A stretch of 22,795 nucleotides of DNA from Lysobacteraceae bacterium (lineage in GTDB: Bacteria; Pseudomonadota; Gammaproteobacteria; Xanthomonadales; Xanthomonadaceae): the NCBI GenBank assembly GCA_017990865.1, contig JAGNNB010000004.1, forward strand, positions 1 to 22,795, given 5' to 3'. Position numbers and translations under genes: made by a program. Below the pieces are notes generated by a model. The model saw only the letters and a list, made by a program, of their open reading frames with translations. It searched no databases and was not told the origin of the DNA. Shown here in pieces: positions 4,833 through 12,582 of the stretch (position 1 is the stretch's first letter; every line of letters begins with the position of its first letter).

Positions 4833-7412
4833 ATGCCCGCGCCTTCCGCCTTCCCGATCGCCGAACTGTTGCCCGCGATCGTTCGCTCCCTCGCCGATGT
4901 TCCGCGCCTCGTGCTCGAAGCCCCGCCCGGCGCGGGCAAGACCACGCAAGTCCCGCTGGCTTTGCTCGATGCGCCGTGGTTGGCCGGACGCAAAATCGTG
5001 ATGCTGGAACCGCGCCGCGTCGCCGCGCGCGCGGCGGCGGGTTTCATGGCGCAACAACTCGGCGAGGCGGTAGGCGAAACGGTCGGGTATCGCATTCGCT
5101 TCGATAACAAAGTCTCGGCGAAGACGCGGGTCGAAGTGGTCACCGAGGGCATCCTCACCCGCATGCTGCAGGACGACCCGATGTTGGACGGCGTCGGCGC
5201 GTTGTTGTTCGACGAATTCCACGAACGCCATTTGGCCGGCGACCTCGGACTCGCGCTCGCGCTCGATGTGCAAGCGGGGTTGCGCGAAGACCTGCGCATC
5301 GTCGCGATGTCGGCCACGCTGGATGGCGAGCGACTGGCGCAGTTTCTCGACGCGCCGCGATTGAGCAGCGCCGGACGCAGTTATCTGGTGACGATCGCGC
5401 ATCTTCCCGCGCGCCGCGACGAAGCGATGGAACATCATGTCAAACGCGCGGTGGAACACGCATTGACGCAGCATCCCGGCGATGTGCTGGTGTTTCTGCC
5501 CGGGCAGCGCGAGATCGCGCAGGTACAGGCGCTCCTGTCATCACATGCGCATCTCCCTCCCCCGCCTGCGGGGGAGGGTCGGGGTGGGGGCGATCGCCAC
5601 GACATCGAATTGCTCGCGCTCCACGGCGAACTCTCTGTCGAACAACAAGCCCGCGTGTTGCAACCATCGAACGACGGTCGCCGTCGCGTGGTGCTGGCGA
5701 CGAACGTCGCCGAATCCAGCGTGACCTTGCCCGGCGTGCGCGTGGTGATCGACGCCGGCCTCGCGCGCGAACCGCGTTACGACCCCAACAGCGGCTTCTC
5801 GCGTCTGGACGTCGTGAACATCGCGCAGGCCTCGGCCGATCAACGCGCCGGTCGCGCCGGTCGCGTCGCCGACGGTTGGGCGTATCGCTTATGGCCCGAA
5901 TCGCAACGCTTGGAGCCGCAGCGACGCCCCGAAATCGCGCAAGTGGAATTGGCGGGATTGGCGTTGGAACTGGCCGCTTGGGGCAGCGACGCGCTGCGCT
6001 TCGTCGATGCGCCGCCGCCCGGCGCGTTAGCCGCCGCGCGCGATTTGCTTCAACGTTTGGGCGCGCTGACGCAGGAGAACAGCATCACCGCGCTCGGGCG
6101 CAAGATGCTCGGCGTCGGCACGCATCCGCGTCTGGCTGCGATGTTGTTCTCGACGCACGACGCAGGCGAACGCGCGCTCGCCTGCGATCTCGCCGCCTTG
6201 CTCGAAGCACGCGATCCGCTACGTCCCGCGCCCGGCGCCGCGCGCAGCGATGCGCTCGCCGCGCGTTGGCAAGCGTTGGCGGCATTGCGTCGCGGGCGTG
6301 CGCCTTCCGATGCATCGCGAACGGGATTGCAGGCGATCGACGCCGCGGCGACGCAGTGGCGACGGCGCTTGCGATGCGATACCAAACCGCCGCCCGATGC
6401 GCCCGCGCATGCGCTCGGCGATCTGCTCGCGCACGCGTTTCCGGATCGCATCGGCTACCGTCATGGCACCGACGTGCGACGCTACTCGCTCGCGAACGGC
6501 CGCATGGCGCAACTGTTCGACGACAGCGCGTTGATCGGCGAGCCGTGGATCGTGGCCGCCGAACTACGCTTCGAAGCGAAAGACGCCAAAGTGCTGCGCG
6601 CCGCGCCGGTGGACGAAGCGCGACTGCGTCGCGAGTTCGCCGCGCGTTTCTCCGACCGCGACGAAGTGCGCTGGGACGCGGCGAAACGCGCGCTCGTCGC
6701 CGAACGCGTGCAGCGCTTCGACGGCATCGTCATCGACGCGCGCCCTGCCGGTCGCGTCGATCCCGCGCAGGCCGCGCGCGCGTTGACCGACGCCGTGCGC
6801 ACGCTCGGGTTGGACGCGCTGCCGTGGCGCGAATCGCTCGCGCAATGGCGCGCTCGCGTGCGTTGCCTGCGCGCATGGATGCCGGAATTCGCCCTCTCCG
6901 ATCTTTCCGACGACGCCCTGCTCGCGAACTTGGACGCATGGTTGATGCCCGCCTTCGCCGGCAAAACGCGCTTGGATGCGTTGAGTGAAGACGAACTGGC
7001 CGAAGCGCTGAAATCGGGCGTCGATTGGGCCGCGCGCCAACGCATCGACGCGCTGACGCCCACCCGCATCGTGGTGCCGTCGGGCATGGAGCGCGCTATC
7101 GAGTACGCCTTCGACAGCGCCGCGAACGACGGCATCGGTGCGCCGGTCCCGCCGGTGCTGGCGGTGAAATTGCAGGAACTCTTCGGCCTCGCCGATACCC
7201 CACGCATCGCCGACGGCCGCATCGCGCTCACCTTGCATTTGCTCTCGCCCGCCGGCCGGCCGCTGCAAGTCACGCAGGATTTGCGCAGCTTCTGGGAACG
7301 CACATACCCGGAAGTGAAAAAAGAGATGAAGGGCAGATACCCGAAACACCCTTGGCCCGACGACCCTTGGTCGGCCACCGCCACACATCGCGCGAAACCG
7401 AGAGGGACTTGA
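4833..7412 (+). CDS. hrpB: ATP-dependent RNA helicase HrpB
   Basis: DEAH-family helicase of the HrpB type. The E. coli protein has about 809 residues; this one has 859 from ATG 4833 (a GTG at 4827 is possible, but the promoter spacing favours 4833). Visible motifs: Walker A GAGKT (33-37), Walker B DEFHER (127-132), motif III SAT (160-162), FLPGQREI (221-228) opening the second RecA domain, TNVAESSVT (290-298) and motif VI QRAGRAGR (337-344). The HrpB C-terminal region follows to KGRYPKHPWPDDPW at the end. Residues 241-254 (LPPPPAGEGRGGGD) are translated REP-like repeat DNA inserted between FLPGQREI and the LHGELS segment, apparently in a surface loop. The gene stands alone on the plus strand. 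The biological role of HrpB is poorly defined even in model bacteria. Confidence 0.95.
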   Translation: MPAPSAFPIAELLPAIVRSLADVPRLVLEAPPGAGKTTQVPLALLDAPWLAGRKIVMLEPRRVAARAAAGFMAQQLGEAVGETVGYRIRFDNKVSAKTRVEVVTEGILTRMLQDDPMLDGVGALLFDEFHERHLAGDLGLALALDVQAGLREDLRIVAMSATLDGERLAQFLDAPRLSSAGRSYLVTIAHLPARRDEAMEHHVKRAVEHALTQHPGDVLVFLPGQREIAQVQALLSSHAHLPPPPAGEGRGGGDRHDIELLALHGELSVEQQARVLQPSNDGRRRVVLATNVAESSVTLPGVRVVIDAGLAREPRYDPNSGFSRLDVVNIAQASADQRAGRAGRVADGWAYRLWPESQRLEPQRRPEIAQVELAGLALELAAWGSDALRFVDAPPPGALAAARDLLQRLGALTQENSITALGRKMLGVGTHPRLAAMLFSTHDAGERALACDLAALLEARDPLRPAPGAARSDALAARWQALAALRRGRAPSDASRTGLQAIDAAATQWRRRLRCDTKPPPDAPAHALGDLLAHAFPDRIGYRHGTDVRRYSLANGRMAQLFDDSALIGEPWIVAAELRFEAKDAKVLRAAPVDEARLRREFAARFSDRDEVRWDAAKRALVAERVQRFDGIVIDARPAGRVDPAQAARALTDAVRTLGLDALPWRESLAQWRARVRCLRAWMPEFALSDLSDDALLANLDAWLMPAFAGKTRLDALSEDELAEALKSGVDWAARQRIDALTPTRIVVPSGMERAIEYAFDSAANDGIGAPVPPVLAVKLQELFGLADTPRIADGRIALTLHLLSPAGRPLQVTQDLRSFWERTYPEVKKEMKGRYPKHPWPDDPWSATATHRAKPRGT
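5555..5592 (+). repeat. REP-like palindrome inside hrpB
   Basis: Arms CCCTCCCCCGC and GCGGGGGAGGG flank a short loop and are followed by a G-rich GTCGGGGTGGGGG tail. The same module occurs at 7486-7526 and 12507-12546. In hrpB it keeps the reading frame and encodes about 14 Pro/Gly-rich residues. Confidence 0.85.
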
Positions 7413-7485
7413 GGCGCTCGGCGTTTTATTTTCGTGGCGTGGTGCGTTGAGCGATTCTTTAGTCGCGGGCATGTGCCGCGATTCA

Positions 7486-7526
7486 CCCCCTCCCCCGCGT
7501 GCGGGGGAGGGTTAGGGTGGGGGCGG
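7486..7526 (+). repeat. REP-like palindrome, intergenic copy
   Basis: CCCCCTCCCCCGC and GCGGGGGAGGG arms followed by TTAGGGTGGGGGCGG, the same module as in hrpB. It directly abuts the broken end of the mutM remnant. Confidence 0.85.
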
Positions 7527-7527
7527 C

Positions 7528-7704
7528 TTTGGTGTCCATGAACAAATACTTCGCCCACCACAGCATCGGCAAGATGCTTGCGAAACTCCTTGGGAATCGG
7601 ACAACGAAAATCCTTGCGACGCAACTTCAACTCAAAAACGCGCCGTCCTTCCGAGAGCGGCGTCAACCCGAGACGCATGGTTTCGACTTCGGGAGTTCGG
7701 GCAT
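7528..7704 (-). pseudogene. mutM: mutM (fpg) 5' remnant, frameshifted and truncated
   Basis: On the minus strand an ATG at 7704 reads MPEL, and after restoring one missing C near 7691-7693 it continues as the Fpg hallmark MPELPEVETMRLGLTP. A stretch like the next part of formamidopyrimidine-DNA glycosylase follows (LRRKDFRCPIPKEF). A second disturbance near 7555-7575 shifts frame again, after which AKYLFMDT appears (7531-7554), matching the RxAKYLL segment of Fpg. The sequence then stops at a REP element, so only about the first 60 of roughly 270 codons survive. The intact enzyme removes 8-oxoguanine from DNA using Pro2 and Glu3. This copy cannot be functional. Whether an intact mutM exists elsewhere cannot be seen. 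Confidence 0.75.
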
Positions 7705-7728
7705 GGGGGCGAAGGTGTCCTAGAATTT

Positions 7729-8814
7729 CTACAAGAGTTGATCTACAAAATCATTCATATGGGTAAGTGCAGTCTTATAGTTGGCAACTGGCAAGCCGAT
7801 GTGGCTTCCGTCTGGCATATTGTAAGAAGACTTTCTAGGCAATCGATGTAGCGGAATGCCTAGGCCAGCCGATACCTTTCCAGAAGTATGAAAATCTTTT
7901 GTGTCAGCGACATAAACTTGTTCCCAATCGCTTCTATTTTTTATCTTCGTCGAAGATTCTGCAAAAAGTGCCGGATTGTCTAAAAAAGTTTTATAACAAA
8001 AGCCAACAAGCTCATTTTTGACAGCATCATATGCGGTAGCAACACCAGAGTTCGAAGTGAAATTATTGAAAACGAACTCATACATGACGGGAAGGTCAAG
8101 TTTGTGCTGCTCAATTTGCTTATTGAAAGTAATTACATCTTCTGCATATTTTTGAAGCGCAGCGGAGAGATATTCTCCGTACAAAAGGCTAAGAATTCCT
8201 TTTATTCCCTCAAGGGAACTGTAATCAGCCATCATGGGAACAATCAGATAATCTGAAGAAACCAAGCCCATTTGGGTGTATATGGAAAAGCTTGGGTTGC
8301 AGTCAATAAATACAGTTAAAGACTCATACCCCTCTTTATTTGCCTCAAACTCATATTTGCAAAGTCGGCGAATGGCTGTCATATACTCTCGCCAAGCTTT
8401 AGTGTTCGCGGGATTAATAACTGCATAATTCAACGCCAAAGATAAAGATTCGAGAAAAGAATCTCCCGCGATTAAATAGAGATTTTCAGTTACATTTTCA
8501 TTGTGTTCGCTGACTTTTACAGAATATGATCTTCGCAATGAACTGAAGCCGGACCCTCCCTTTAAAAGAAAATCAACAAAACCAACAATGTTCTTTCGAG
8601 AACTTGTAACTTGCAGCTGTTGATTTGCTTCATAGCCACGATGTCCACCACCAAGCATGAATTGAGACACGTTGGCCTGCGGGCATAGATCGATCACTAG
8701 CACTTGCTTCTTTGGGTTTTTCTCAGCATAAAGGCATGCTGCATTTTGACAAAGCGTTGTTTTTCCAACGCCGCCTTTATTGTTGTAGAAAGCATATATA
8801 GTCGGCTCTGTCAT
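7729..8814 (-). CDS. Orphan ParA/Soj-type ATPase, probably horizontally acquired
   Basis: A 361-residue protein with a deviant Walker A motif KGGVGKTT (13-20) after FYNN, a Walker A' segment VIDLCPQAN and a Walker B-like VFIDCNPSF. These place it in the ParA/MinD superfamily of dimerising ATPases that position plasmids, chromosomes or protein clusters. In Soj/ParA the Walker A' motif is DxDPQ, and the second Asp is needed for ATP hydrolysis; here that position is Cys (codon TGC), so hydrolysis may be impaired or altered. No ParB, centromere-like repeat or other plasmid gene is adjacent. The gene is clearly AT-rich against its surroundings, and it has a classical ribosome binding site (8824-8829), both signs of foreign origin. 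Its C-terminal half (from about 200) is unlike ordinary ParA and I do not recognise it. A role in segregation is only one possibility. Confidence 0.85.
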   Translation of the reverse strand: MTEPTIYAFYNNKGGVGKTTLCQNAACLYAEKNPKKQVLVIDLCPQANVSQFMLGGGHRGYEANQQLQVTSSRKNIVGFVDFLLKGGSGFSSLRRSYSVKVSEHNENVTENLYLIAGDSFLESLSLALNYAVINPANTKAWREYMTAIRRLCKYEFEANKEGYESLTVFIDCNPSFSIYTQMGLVSSDYLIVPMMADYSSLEGIKGILSLLYGEYLSAALQKYAEDVITFNKQIEQHKLDLPVMYEFVFNNFTSNSGVATAYDAVKNELVGFCYKTFLDNPALFAESSTKIKNRSDWEQVYVADTKDFHTSGKVSAGLGIPLHRLPRKSSYNMPDGSHIGLPVANYKTALTHMNDFVDQLL

Positions 8815-8823
8815 GATCTAAAT

Positions 8824-8829
8824 CTCCTT
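8824..8829 (-). promoter_or_regulatory. Strong Shine-Dalgarno of the parA-like gene
   Basis: AAGGAG on the minus strand, nine bases before the ATG at 8814. Most other genes here lack such a site, which fits an acquired gene. Confidence 0.8.
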
Positions 8830-8892
8830 GATGCTTAGCTCAAATTATTGCGGAAAACGGCGTAGAAAACTTTACCATCGAATATTGAATAG

Positions 8893-8932
8893 CGTTGGAA
8901 TTCCCGACGGCGGGCCAGTGCCCACCCTACAC
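8893..8932. repeat. Dispersed-repeat fragment at the cdsA end
   Basis: On the minus strand it reads GTAGGGTGGGCACTGGCCC and continues into CGCCGTCGGGAATTCC, with the core palindrome GGGC-CAGT-GCCC (8912-8923). A very similar GTAGGGTGGGCA...CCCACC sequence is common in xanthomonad genomes as far as I recall. It overlaps the cdsA stop codon and forms the border to the AT-rich parA segment. Confidence 0.55.
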
Positions 8933-9877
8933 CCACCCATACCGCACGATGTGGAAGAAGATCGGGGCGGCGAAGACGACGGAGTCGAGGCGGTCGAGCA
9001 TGCCGCCGTGGCCTTCGATCATGCTGCCCCAATCTTTCACGCCTCTATCTCGCTTGATCGCGGACATCACCAGGCCGCCGAAGAAGCCCATCAGGCAAAC
9101 GACCAGGGCAACCATCGCCGCTTCGCCCGCGGTGAACGGTGTGATGCCGTGGACGAGGGCGCCGATGGCGGTGGCGCTGGCGACGCCGCCGATCAAACCT
9201 TCCCAGGTTTTCGACGGTGACAGCGCGGGCGCGACCTTGTGTTTACCCAGCAGCTTGCCCCAGATGTACTGCAGCACGTCGCTGCCTTGCACCACCAGCA
9301 CCAGGAAAGCGATCAACAGCAGATTGCGACCTTCGTAACCTGGGATATTCAAGGTCATCAACGCCGGCACATGCGAGAGACAGAACACGCAGATCATCAG
9401 GCCCCATTGCACTTTCGAGGCACGTTCCAGAAAGCGCGTGGTGTCGGCGCCCAGCGCGGCGAAGATCGGCAAAATCAAGAACGCGTACACCGGAATGAAG
9501 ATCGAATACAGCCCGTACCAATCGATCCAGATCAACGCGTATTGCATCGGCAGCGCGATGAAGAAACTCAACAGCAGGACGGTGTGATCGCCGCGGCGCG
9601 TGTAGCACAGGGTGATGAACTCGCGCAGCGCGAAGAACGACAGCAGTGCGAACAGCACGATCACGCCACCCTTGCCCAACCAGAACGCCGCCGCCAGCAC
9701 GCCGACCATCCACCACCACGCGCGAATGCGGCTGTTGAGGTTATCGATGGTGGAATGCGCCTCGTCCGGCGCGTAGCGCTGCTTCAGCACCCAGCCGACG
9801 ATAGTGGCGACCGAAAGCACGCCGGCGGCGCCGAGGAAAATCGGCAGGGCGTACATCGAGGGAAATGGATTGTGCAT
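8927..9877 (-). CDS. Phosphatidate cytidylyltransferase (CdsA / YnbB-like)
   Basis: Makes CDP-diacylglycerol from phosphatidate and CTP in the inner membrane. The 316-residue protein has about eight hydrophobic segments and the complete CdsA signature, KRDRGVKDW (275-283) followed by EGHGGMLDRLDS (288-299). The upstream SPSKTWEG box (220-227) is also present. Its ATG (9877) overlaps the stop of the acyltransferase gene as ATGA, indicating translational coupling. It is the last gene of the lipid operon, and by context corresponds to ynbB of the E. coli ynb cluster rather than to the housekeeping cdsA, which usually sits beside dxr and uppS. The stop codon lies in a dispersed repeat. Confidence 0.93.
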   Translation of the reverse strand: MHNPFPSMYALPIFLGAAGVLSVATIVGWVLKQRYAPDEAHSTIDNLNSRIRAWWWMVGVLAAAFWLGKGGVIVLFALLSFFALREFITLCYTRRGDHTVLLLSFFIALPMQYALIWIDWYGLYSIFIPVYAFLILPIFAALGADTTRFLERASKVQWGLMICVFCLSHVPALMTLNIPGYEGRNLLLIAFLVLVVQGSDVLQYIWGKLLGKHKVAPALSPSKTWEGLIGGVASATAIGALVHGITPFTAGEAAMVALVVCLMGFFGGLVMSAIKRDRGVKDWGSMIEGHGGMLDRLDSVVFAAPIFFHIVRYGWV

Positions 9878-10602
9878 CAGTCGGTGTCCTTCGCTGCGGC
9901 GCTCGGTGTCGCGGCATCGCTCGATGCGGGGTCGCTCGATGCGGCGTTATTCGATGCCTCGTCGCTTGGCGTGTCGTCGTCGGGCGACTCCGGCCGCAAC
10001 GCCAGCAAGGCATCGCGAGCGCGCTGCAGAAACGCCGCTTTGTCTTCGCCGTCGATACGCGGCAGCGTGGCGCCGAAGGTCACGGTGCAGAGCAGCGGGA
10101 TCGGCAGCGGCTCGCCCTTGGGCATCACCCGGCCGAGATTATTGATCCATACCGGCACCAGTTCGGCGCGCGGGTAACGCCCGGCCAGATGGAACAGGCC
10201 GCTTTTGAACGGCAACAGAATTTGATCGGTGGTGTTGCGCGTGCCCTCGGGAAACAGAATCAACGAACAGCCGGACGACAACGCGTCGACCATCTGTTGC
10301 ACCGGGTCGGGACTGTCTTCCTTGCGCTCGCGGTCGATCAACACCGCACGAAACACGCGGCCGGCGATATAGCGGCGCAGCGCGCTTTTGTTCCAGTAAT
10401 CGGCGCCAGCCACCGGCCGCGCCTTGCGCCGCAAATACGGCGGCAACGTGGCCCAGAGCAGCACGAAATCGCCGTGGCTGGCGTGATTGGCGAAATAGAT
10501 GCGCTGCGCCGCATGCGGCCGGAACCCGCGCGCGAACGCCTGCGCGCCGGTCAGCAGTTTGACGAAGGCGATGATGAGCGAGGCGACCAGCGATTCGAGC
10601 AT
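9877..10602 (-). CDS. 1-acyl-glycerol-3-phosphate acyltransferase (PlsC family)
   Basis: Predicted to transfer an acyl chain to lysophosphatidate, giving phosphatidate for the CdsA-like enzyme encoded just downstream. The chosen ATG (10602) gives 241 residues, the usual PlsC size; the frame is open further upstream but overlaps the preceding gene. The catalytic HxxxxD box is NHASHGD (H40, D45) and the second block is FPEGTRN (117-123), which binds the glycerol phosphate. A hydrophobic N-terminus (about 1-19) should anchor it in the inner membrane. From about 204 the tail is low-complexity Ser/Ala/Asp. PlsC is not part of E. coli ynbABCD as I know it, so its presence here is a lineage-specific addition. 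Confidence 0.92.
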   Translation of the reverse strand: MLESLVASLIIAFVKLLTGAQAFARGFRPHAAQRIYFANHASHGDFVLLWATLPPYLRRKARPVAGADYWNKSALRRYIAGRVFRAVLIDRERKEDSPDPVQQMVDALSSGCSLILFPEGTRNTTDQILLPFKSGLFHLAGRYPRAELVPVWINNLGRVMPKGEPLPIPLLCTVTFGATLPRIDGEDKAAFLQRARDALLALRPESPDDDTPSDEASNNAASSDPASSDAATPSAAAKDTD

Positions 10603-10675
10603 GACGATCCGATGCGTGCGGCGTTGCGTGCGATGCGAGTGAACGATGTCGTCCCCGAGGACAGCGGCGCCTCGA

Positions 10676-11164
10676 TCAAAAACGCAGCGCCGCCGCACCC
10701 AAGGATAACAAGAGCTGCACCGCCGCGACCGCCGCATGCGCACGCCACAGCCGGCGCGTGCCGCGCACGCGGTCGGCGAGCGTGCGGGTGGGGCCATCGG
10801 CGGCGCGGCGCAGGCCCGATGCGGCGAGGGCGCGATCGAGCGCCGGCAGATCGGCGATACGGCCCGCGGCCAGATCGGCGAACAGGCCGCGATCGAAACG
10901 CAGCCGCAGCGCGAGGAAACGCTCGAACGGCAGCAACGCGACCGCGGCGAACGCGAACGCGCGCAACGCGTCGTTGCCGGCGCCGGTGACGAGACACAGC
11001 GCGGCCAGCCCCGCAGCGAACAGGCCGATGCCGCCGAAAGTCGCGCAAGCGTCCAACCAGCGCGCCTGCGTCGCGCAGAACGCGCGATCTTCGTCCGCGA
11101 GCACGGCGGGAGCGGTCTGCGGTGCGTCGGTCGGGCTCCTGTCAGCATTCATGTCGGCGATCAT
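10676..11164 (-). CDS. Small membrane protein of the lipid operon, unknown function
   Basis: A 162-residue protein with an N-terminal hydrophilic segment of about 35 residues, two adjacent hydrophobic helices (about 40-62 and 66-86), a charged middle rich in Arg and Asp, and a C-terminal hydrophobic segment (143-160). The ATG at 11164 overlaps the stop of the YnbD-like gene as ATGA, which fixes the start and shows co-translation; an alternative ATG is at 11152. I recognise no family. Its position between the phosphatase and acyltransferase genes suggests an accessory role in the same membrane lipid pathway, which is inference from context only. Confidence 0.8.
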   Translation of the reverse strand: MIADMNADRSPTDAPQTAPAVLADEDRAFCATQARWLDACATFGGIGLFAAGLAALCLVTGAGNDALRAFAFAAVALLPFERFLALRLRFDRGLFADLAAGRIADLPALDRALAASGLRRAADGPTRTLADRVRGTRRLWRAHAAVAAVQLLLSLGAAALRF

Positions 11165-12582
11165 AGCGGCGGCGCGACCATCGCGAGGACAGCGCGATGG
11201 GCGTCATGCAGCACCAGCCGCGGCCGCGCGCGTCGCAAATGCGCCACGGCGGCCTCGACATCCGCCGCATGACCATAACGCAACATCCAGGCGGCGACCG
11301 CGGCGGCGCTGCGCGAATAGCCCAGCGCGCAGCACACCAGCACCGCATCGTCGCCGCCTTGCGTCGCGTCGAGCTGCGCTTGAATCGCGTCGGCGGCGTC
11401 GTGAAGCGTCTGCGCGCTCGGCGGAATCAGATCGAGCATCGGCACGCTGCGCGTGGCGATACCGGCCGGCGCGGGCAACTCGGCGCAGACATCGACGATG
11501 CGGGTCGCGCCCAACGCACGCGCTTGCGCGGCGGTCGGCATGCGGCCCAGCCACACGCGACCTTGCGCACGCACAGCATGCGCTTGTCCGCGCGTCCACG
11601 CCCGCGAATTCAGCCACGCGCCCCAGCGATACGGCGCCAGCAAACCGCGCGCAGCGATCGAGATTCGGCCGTCGTCGCTCTTTTGGAACCCTGCCGCGCC
11701 GAAACGCGCGTAATGCATCGCGACGAACGCGAGCGCAACGCCCGGCCAGCAAAGCCACAGTGCGGCTCCGCTTACCCGCGTCGCCCCGAACGCCGCCAGC
11801 GCGAAACACGCCGCCGCGCCGATCGCATAGAACCCCGCGAGCCGCCAGCGCCGCGGATCGCGCGTCCATCGCGCCGTACGCCATGGACCGCCGCCTTCCA
11901 GCGGCCACAGCCACAGACAGAACAAACCCAACAGCGCGCCGGTCGGGATATCGATGAAATGATGTTGATATGTCGTCAGCACCGACACGCCGATCAGCAG
12001 CGACCAACCGTGCAGCAGCCAATGCCAACCGCGCGGCAGCCAGCGACGATACCCGTCCCACAGAATCGCCAACAGCGCGATATGCAGCGACGGCGCTTGA
12101 TTGAACGGTTTGTCGAAGCCGCGCAACGCCGCGAACAACCAACCCGCCGGGCCGTCGGCGGCGGGTTGCCCGAAGCTGTACGCCAGCGGAAACAAAACGA
12201 AGCACGTCGTCGCGACAAGCTGCGCGGTCAACAACCGCTTACCGTGCGCATGCAGTTCGGTGCGCGTACGGCACAGGAACAACGACAAGCCGTAGAAGAG
12301 ATTGACCGACCAGTACGGAAAAATCGTCCACGCCACGAACGGAATGCCGCGCTCCCAATCGAACACCACCGACGGCACATCGCTCCGCTGCGCGGCCAAA
12401 TGATTCGCGAGGCCGTAACTCAAATAGAAAAACGGCGCCAGGCACGCGAGCCACAGCGCGGCGAGTTTCCAAGGCCGCGCAGCGATGCTCGCATGCGCCG
12501 GGTTTGCCCCCTCCCCCGCCTGCGGGGGAGGGCTGGGGTGGGGGCGCAACGGCGTACGCGATATCGGCGTTTCTTCGCTCAT
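11161..12582 (-). CDS. YnbD-like PAP2 / dual-specificity phosphatase fusion
   Basis: A 473-residue inner-membrane protein joining two phosphatase modules. The first is a PAP2-type lipid phosphatase domain (about 37-300) with PSLH (164-167) and a YQHHFID box (H207/H208 and D211). The second is a soluble C-terminal dual-specificity/tyrosine phosphatase domain (about 335-470) with the CX5R loop CALGYSR (C418 to R424). This arrangement is that of E. coli YnbD. It should remove a phosphate from a lipid phosphate or lipid-headgroup phosphate, such as the product of the YnbA-like enzyme. The start (12582) overlaps the previous stop as ATGA. Residues about 12-26 (LRPHPSPPPQAGEGA) are translated REP-like repeat DNA. 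Confidence 0.9.
   Translation of the reverse strand: MSEETPISRTPLRPHPSPPPQAGEGANPAHASIAARPWKLAALWLACLAPFFYLSYGLANHLAAQRSDVPSVVFDWERGIPFVAWTIFPYWSVNLFYGLSLFLCRTRTELHAHGKRLLTAQLVATTCFVLFPLAYSFGQPAADGPAGWLFAALRGFDKPFNQAPSLHIALLAILWDGYRRWLPRGWHWLLHGWSLLIGVSVLTTYQHHFIDIPTGALLGLFCLWLWPLEGGGPWRTARWTRDPRRWRLAGFYAIGAAACFALAAFGATRVSGAALWLCWPGVALAFVAMHYARFGAAGFQKSDDGRISIAARGLLAPYRWGAWLNSRAWTRGQAHAVRAQGRVWLGRMPTAAQARALGATRIVDVCAELPAPAGIATRSVPMLDLIPPSAQTLHDAADAIQAQLDATQGGDDAVLVCCALGYSRSAAAVAAWMLRYGHAADVEAAVAHLRRARPRLVLHDAHRAVLAMVAPPL
12507..12546. repeat. REP-like palindrome at the 5' end of the ynbD-like gene
   Basis: GCCCCCTCCCCCGCC, TGC and GGGGGAGGGC followed by TGGGGTGGGGGCG, nearly identical to the copies at 5555-5592 and 7486-7526. 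It lies about 12 codons after the start codon and is read in frame on the minus strand. Confidence 0.85.

Larger units (their letters stand above)
7413..7728. other. Intergenic segment, hrpB to parA-like gene
   Basis: No intact gene is present. The segment holds the REP-like element at 7486-7526 and the mutM remnant at 7528-7704. The REP hairpin lies between convergent genes and could limit read-through. Confidence 0.7.

Noticed and set aside
6482..7678. Long minus-strand frame opposite hrpB
   Set aside because: It is a shadow of hrpB for most of its length; only its first part (7528-7678) is meaningful, as the mutM remnant.
8828..10177. Plus-strand frames opposite cdsA and plsC
   Set aside because: They are antisense to genes with complete catalytic motifs and have low-complexity translations.
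10603..11148. N-terminal extension of the acyltransferase frame
   Set aside because: It overlaps the small membrane protein gene and is Arg/Cys/Ser-rich junk; the normal PlsC length starts at 10602.
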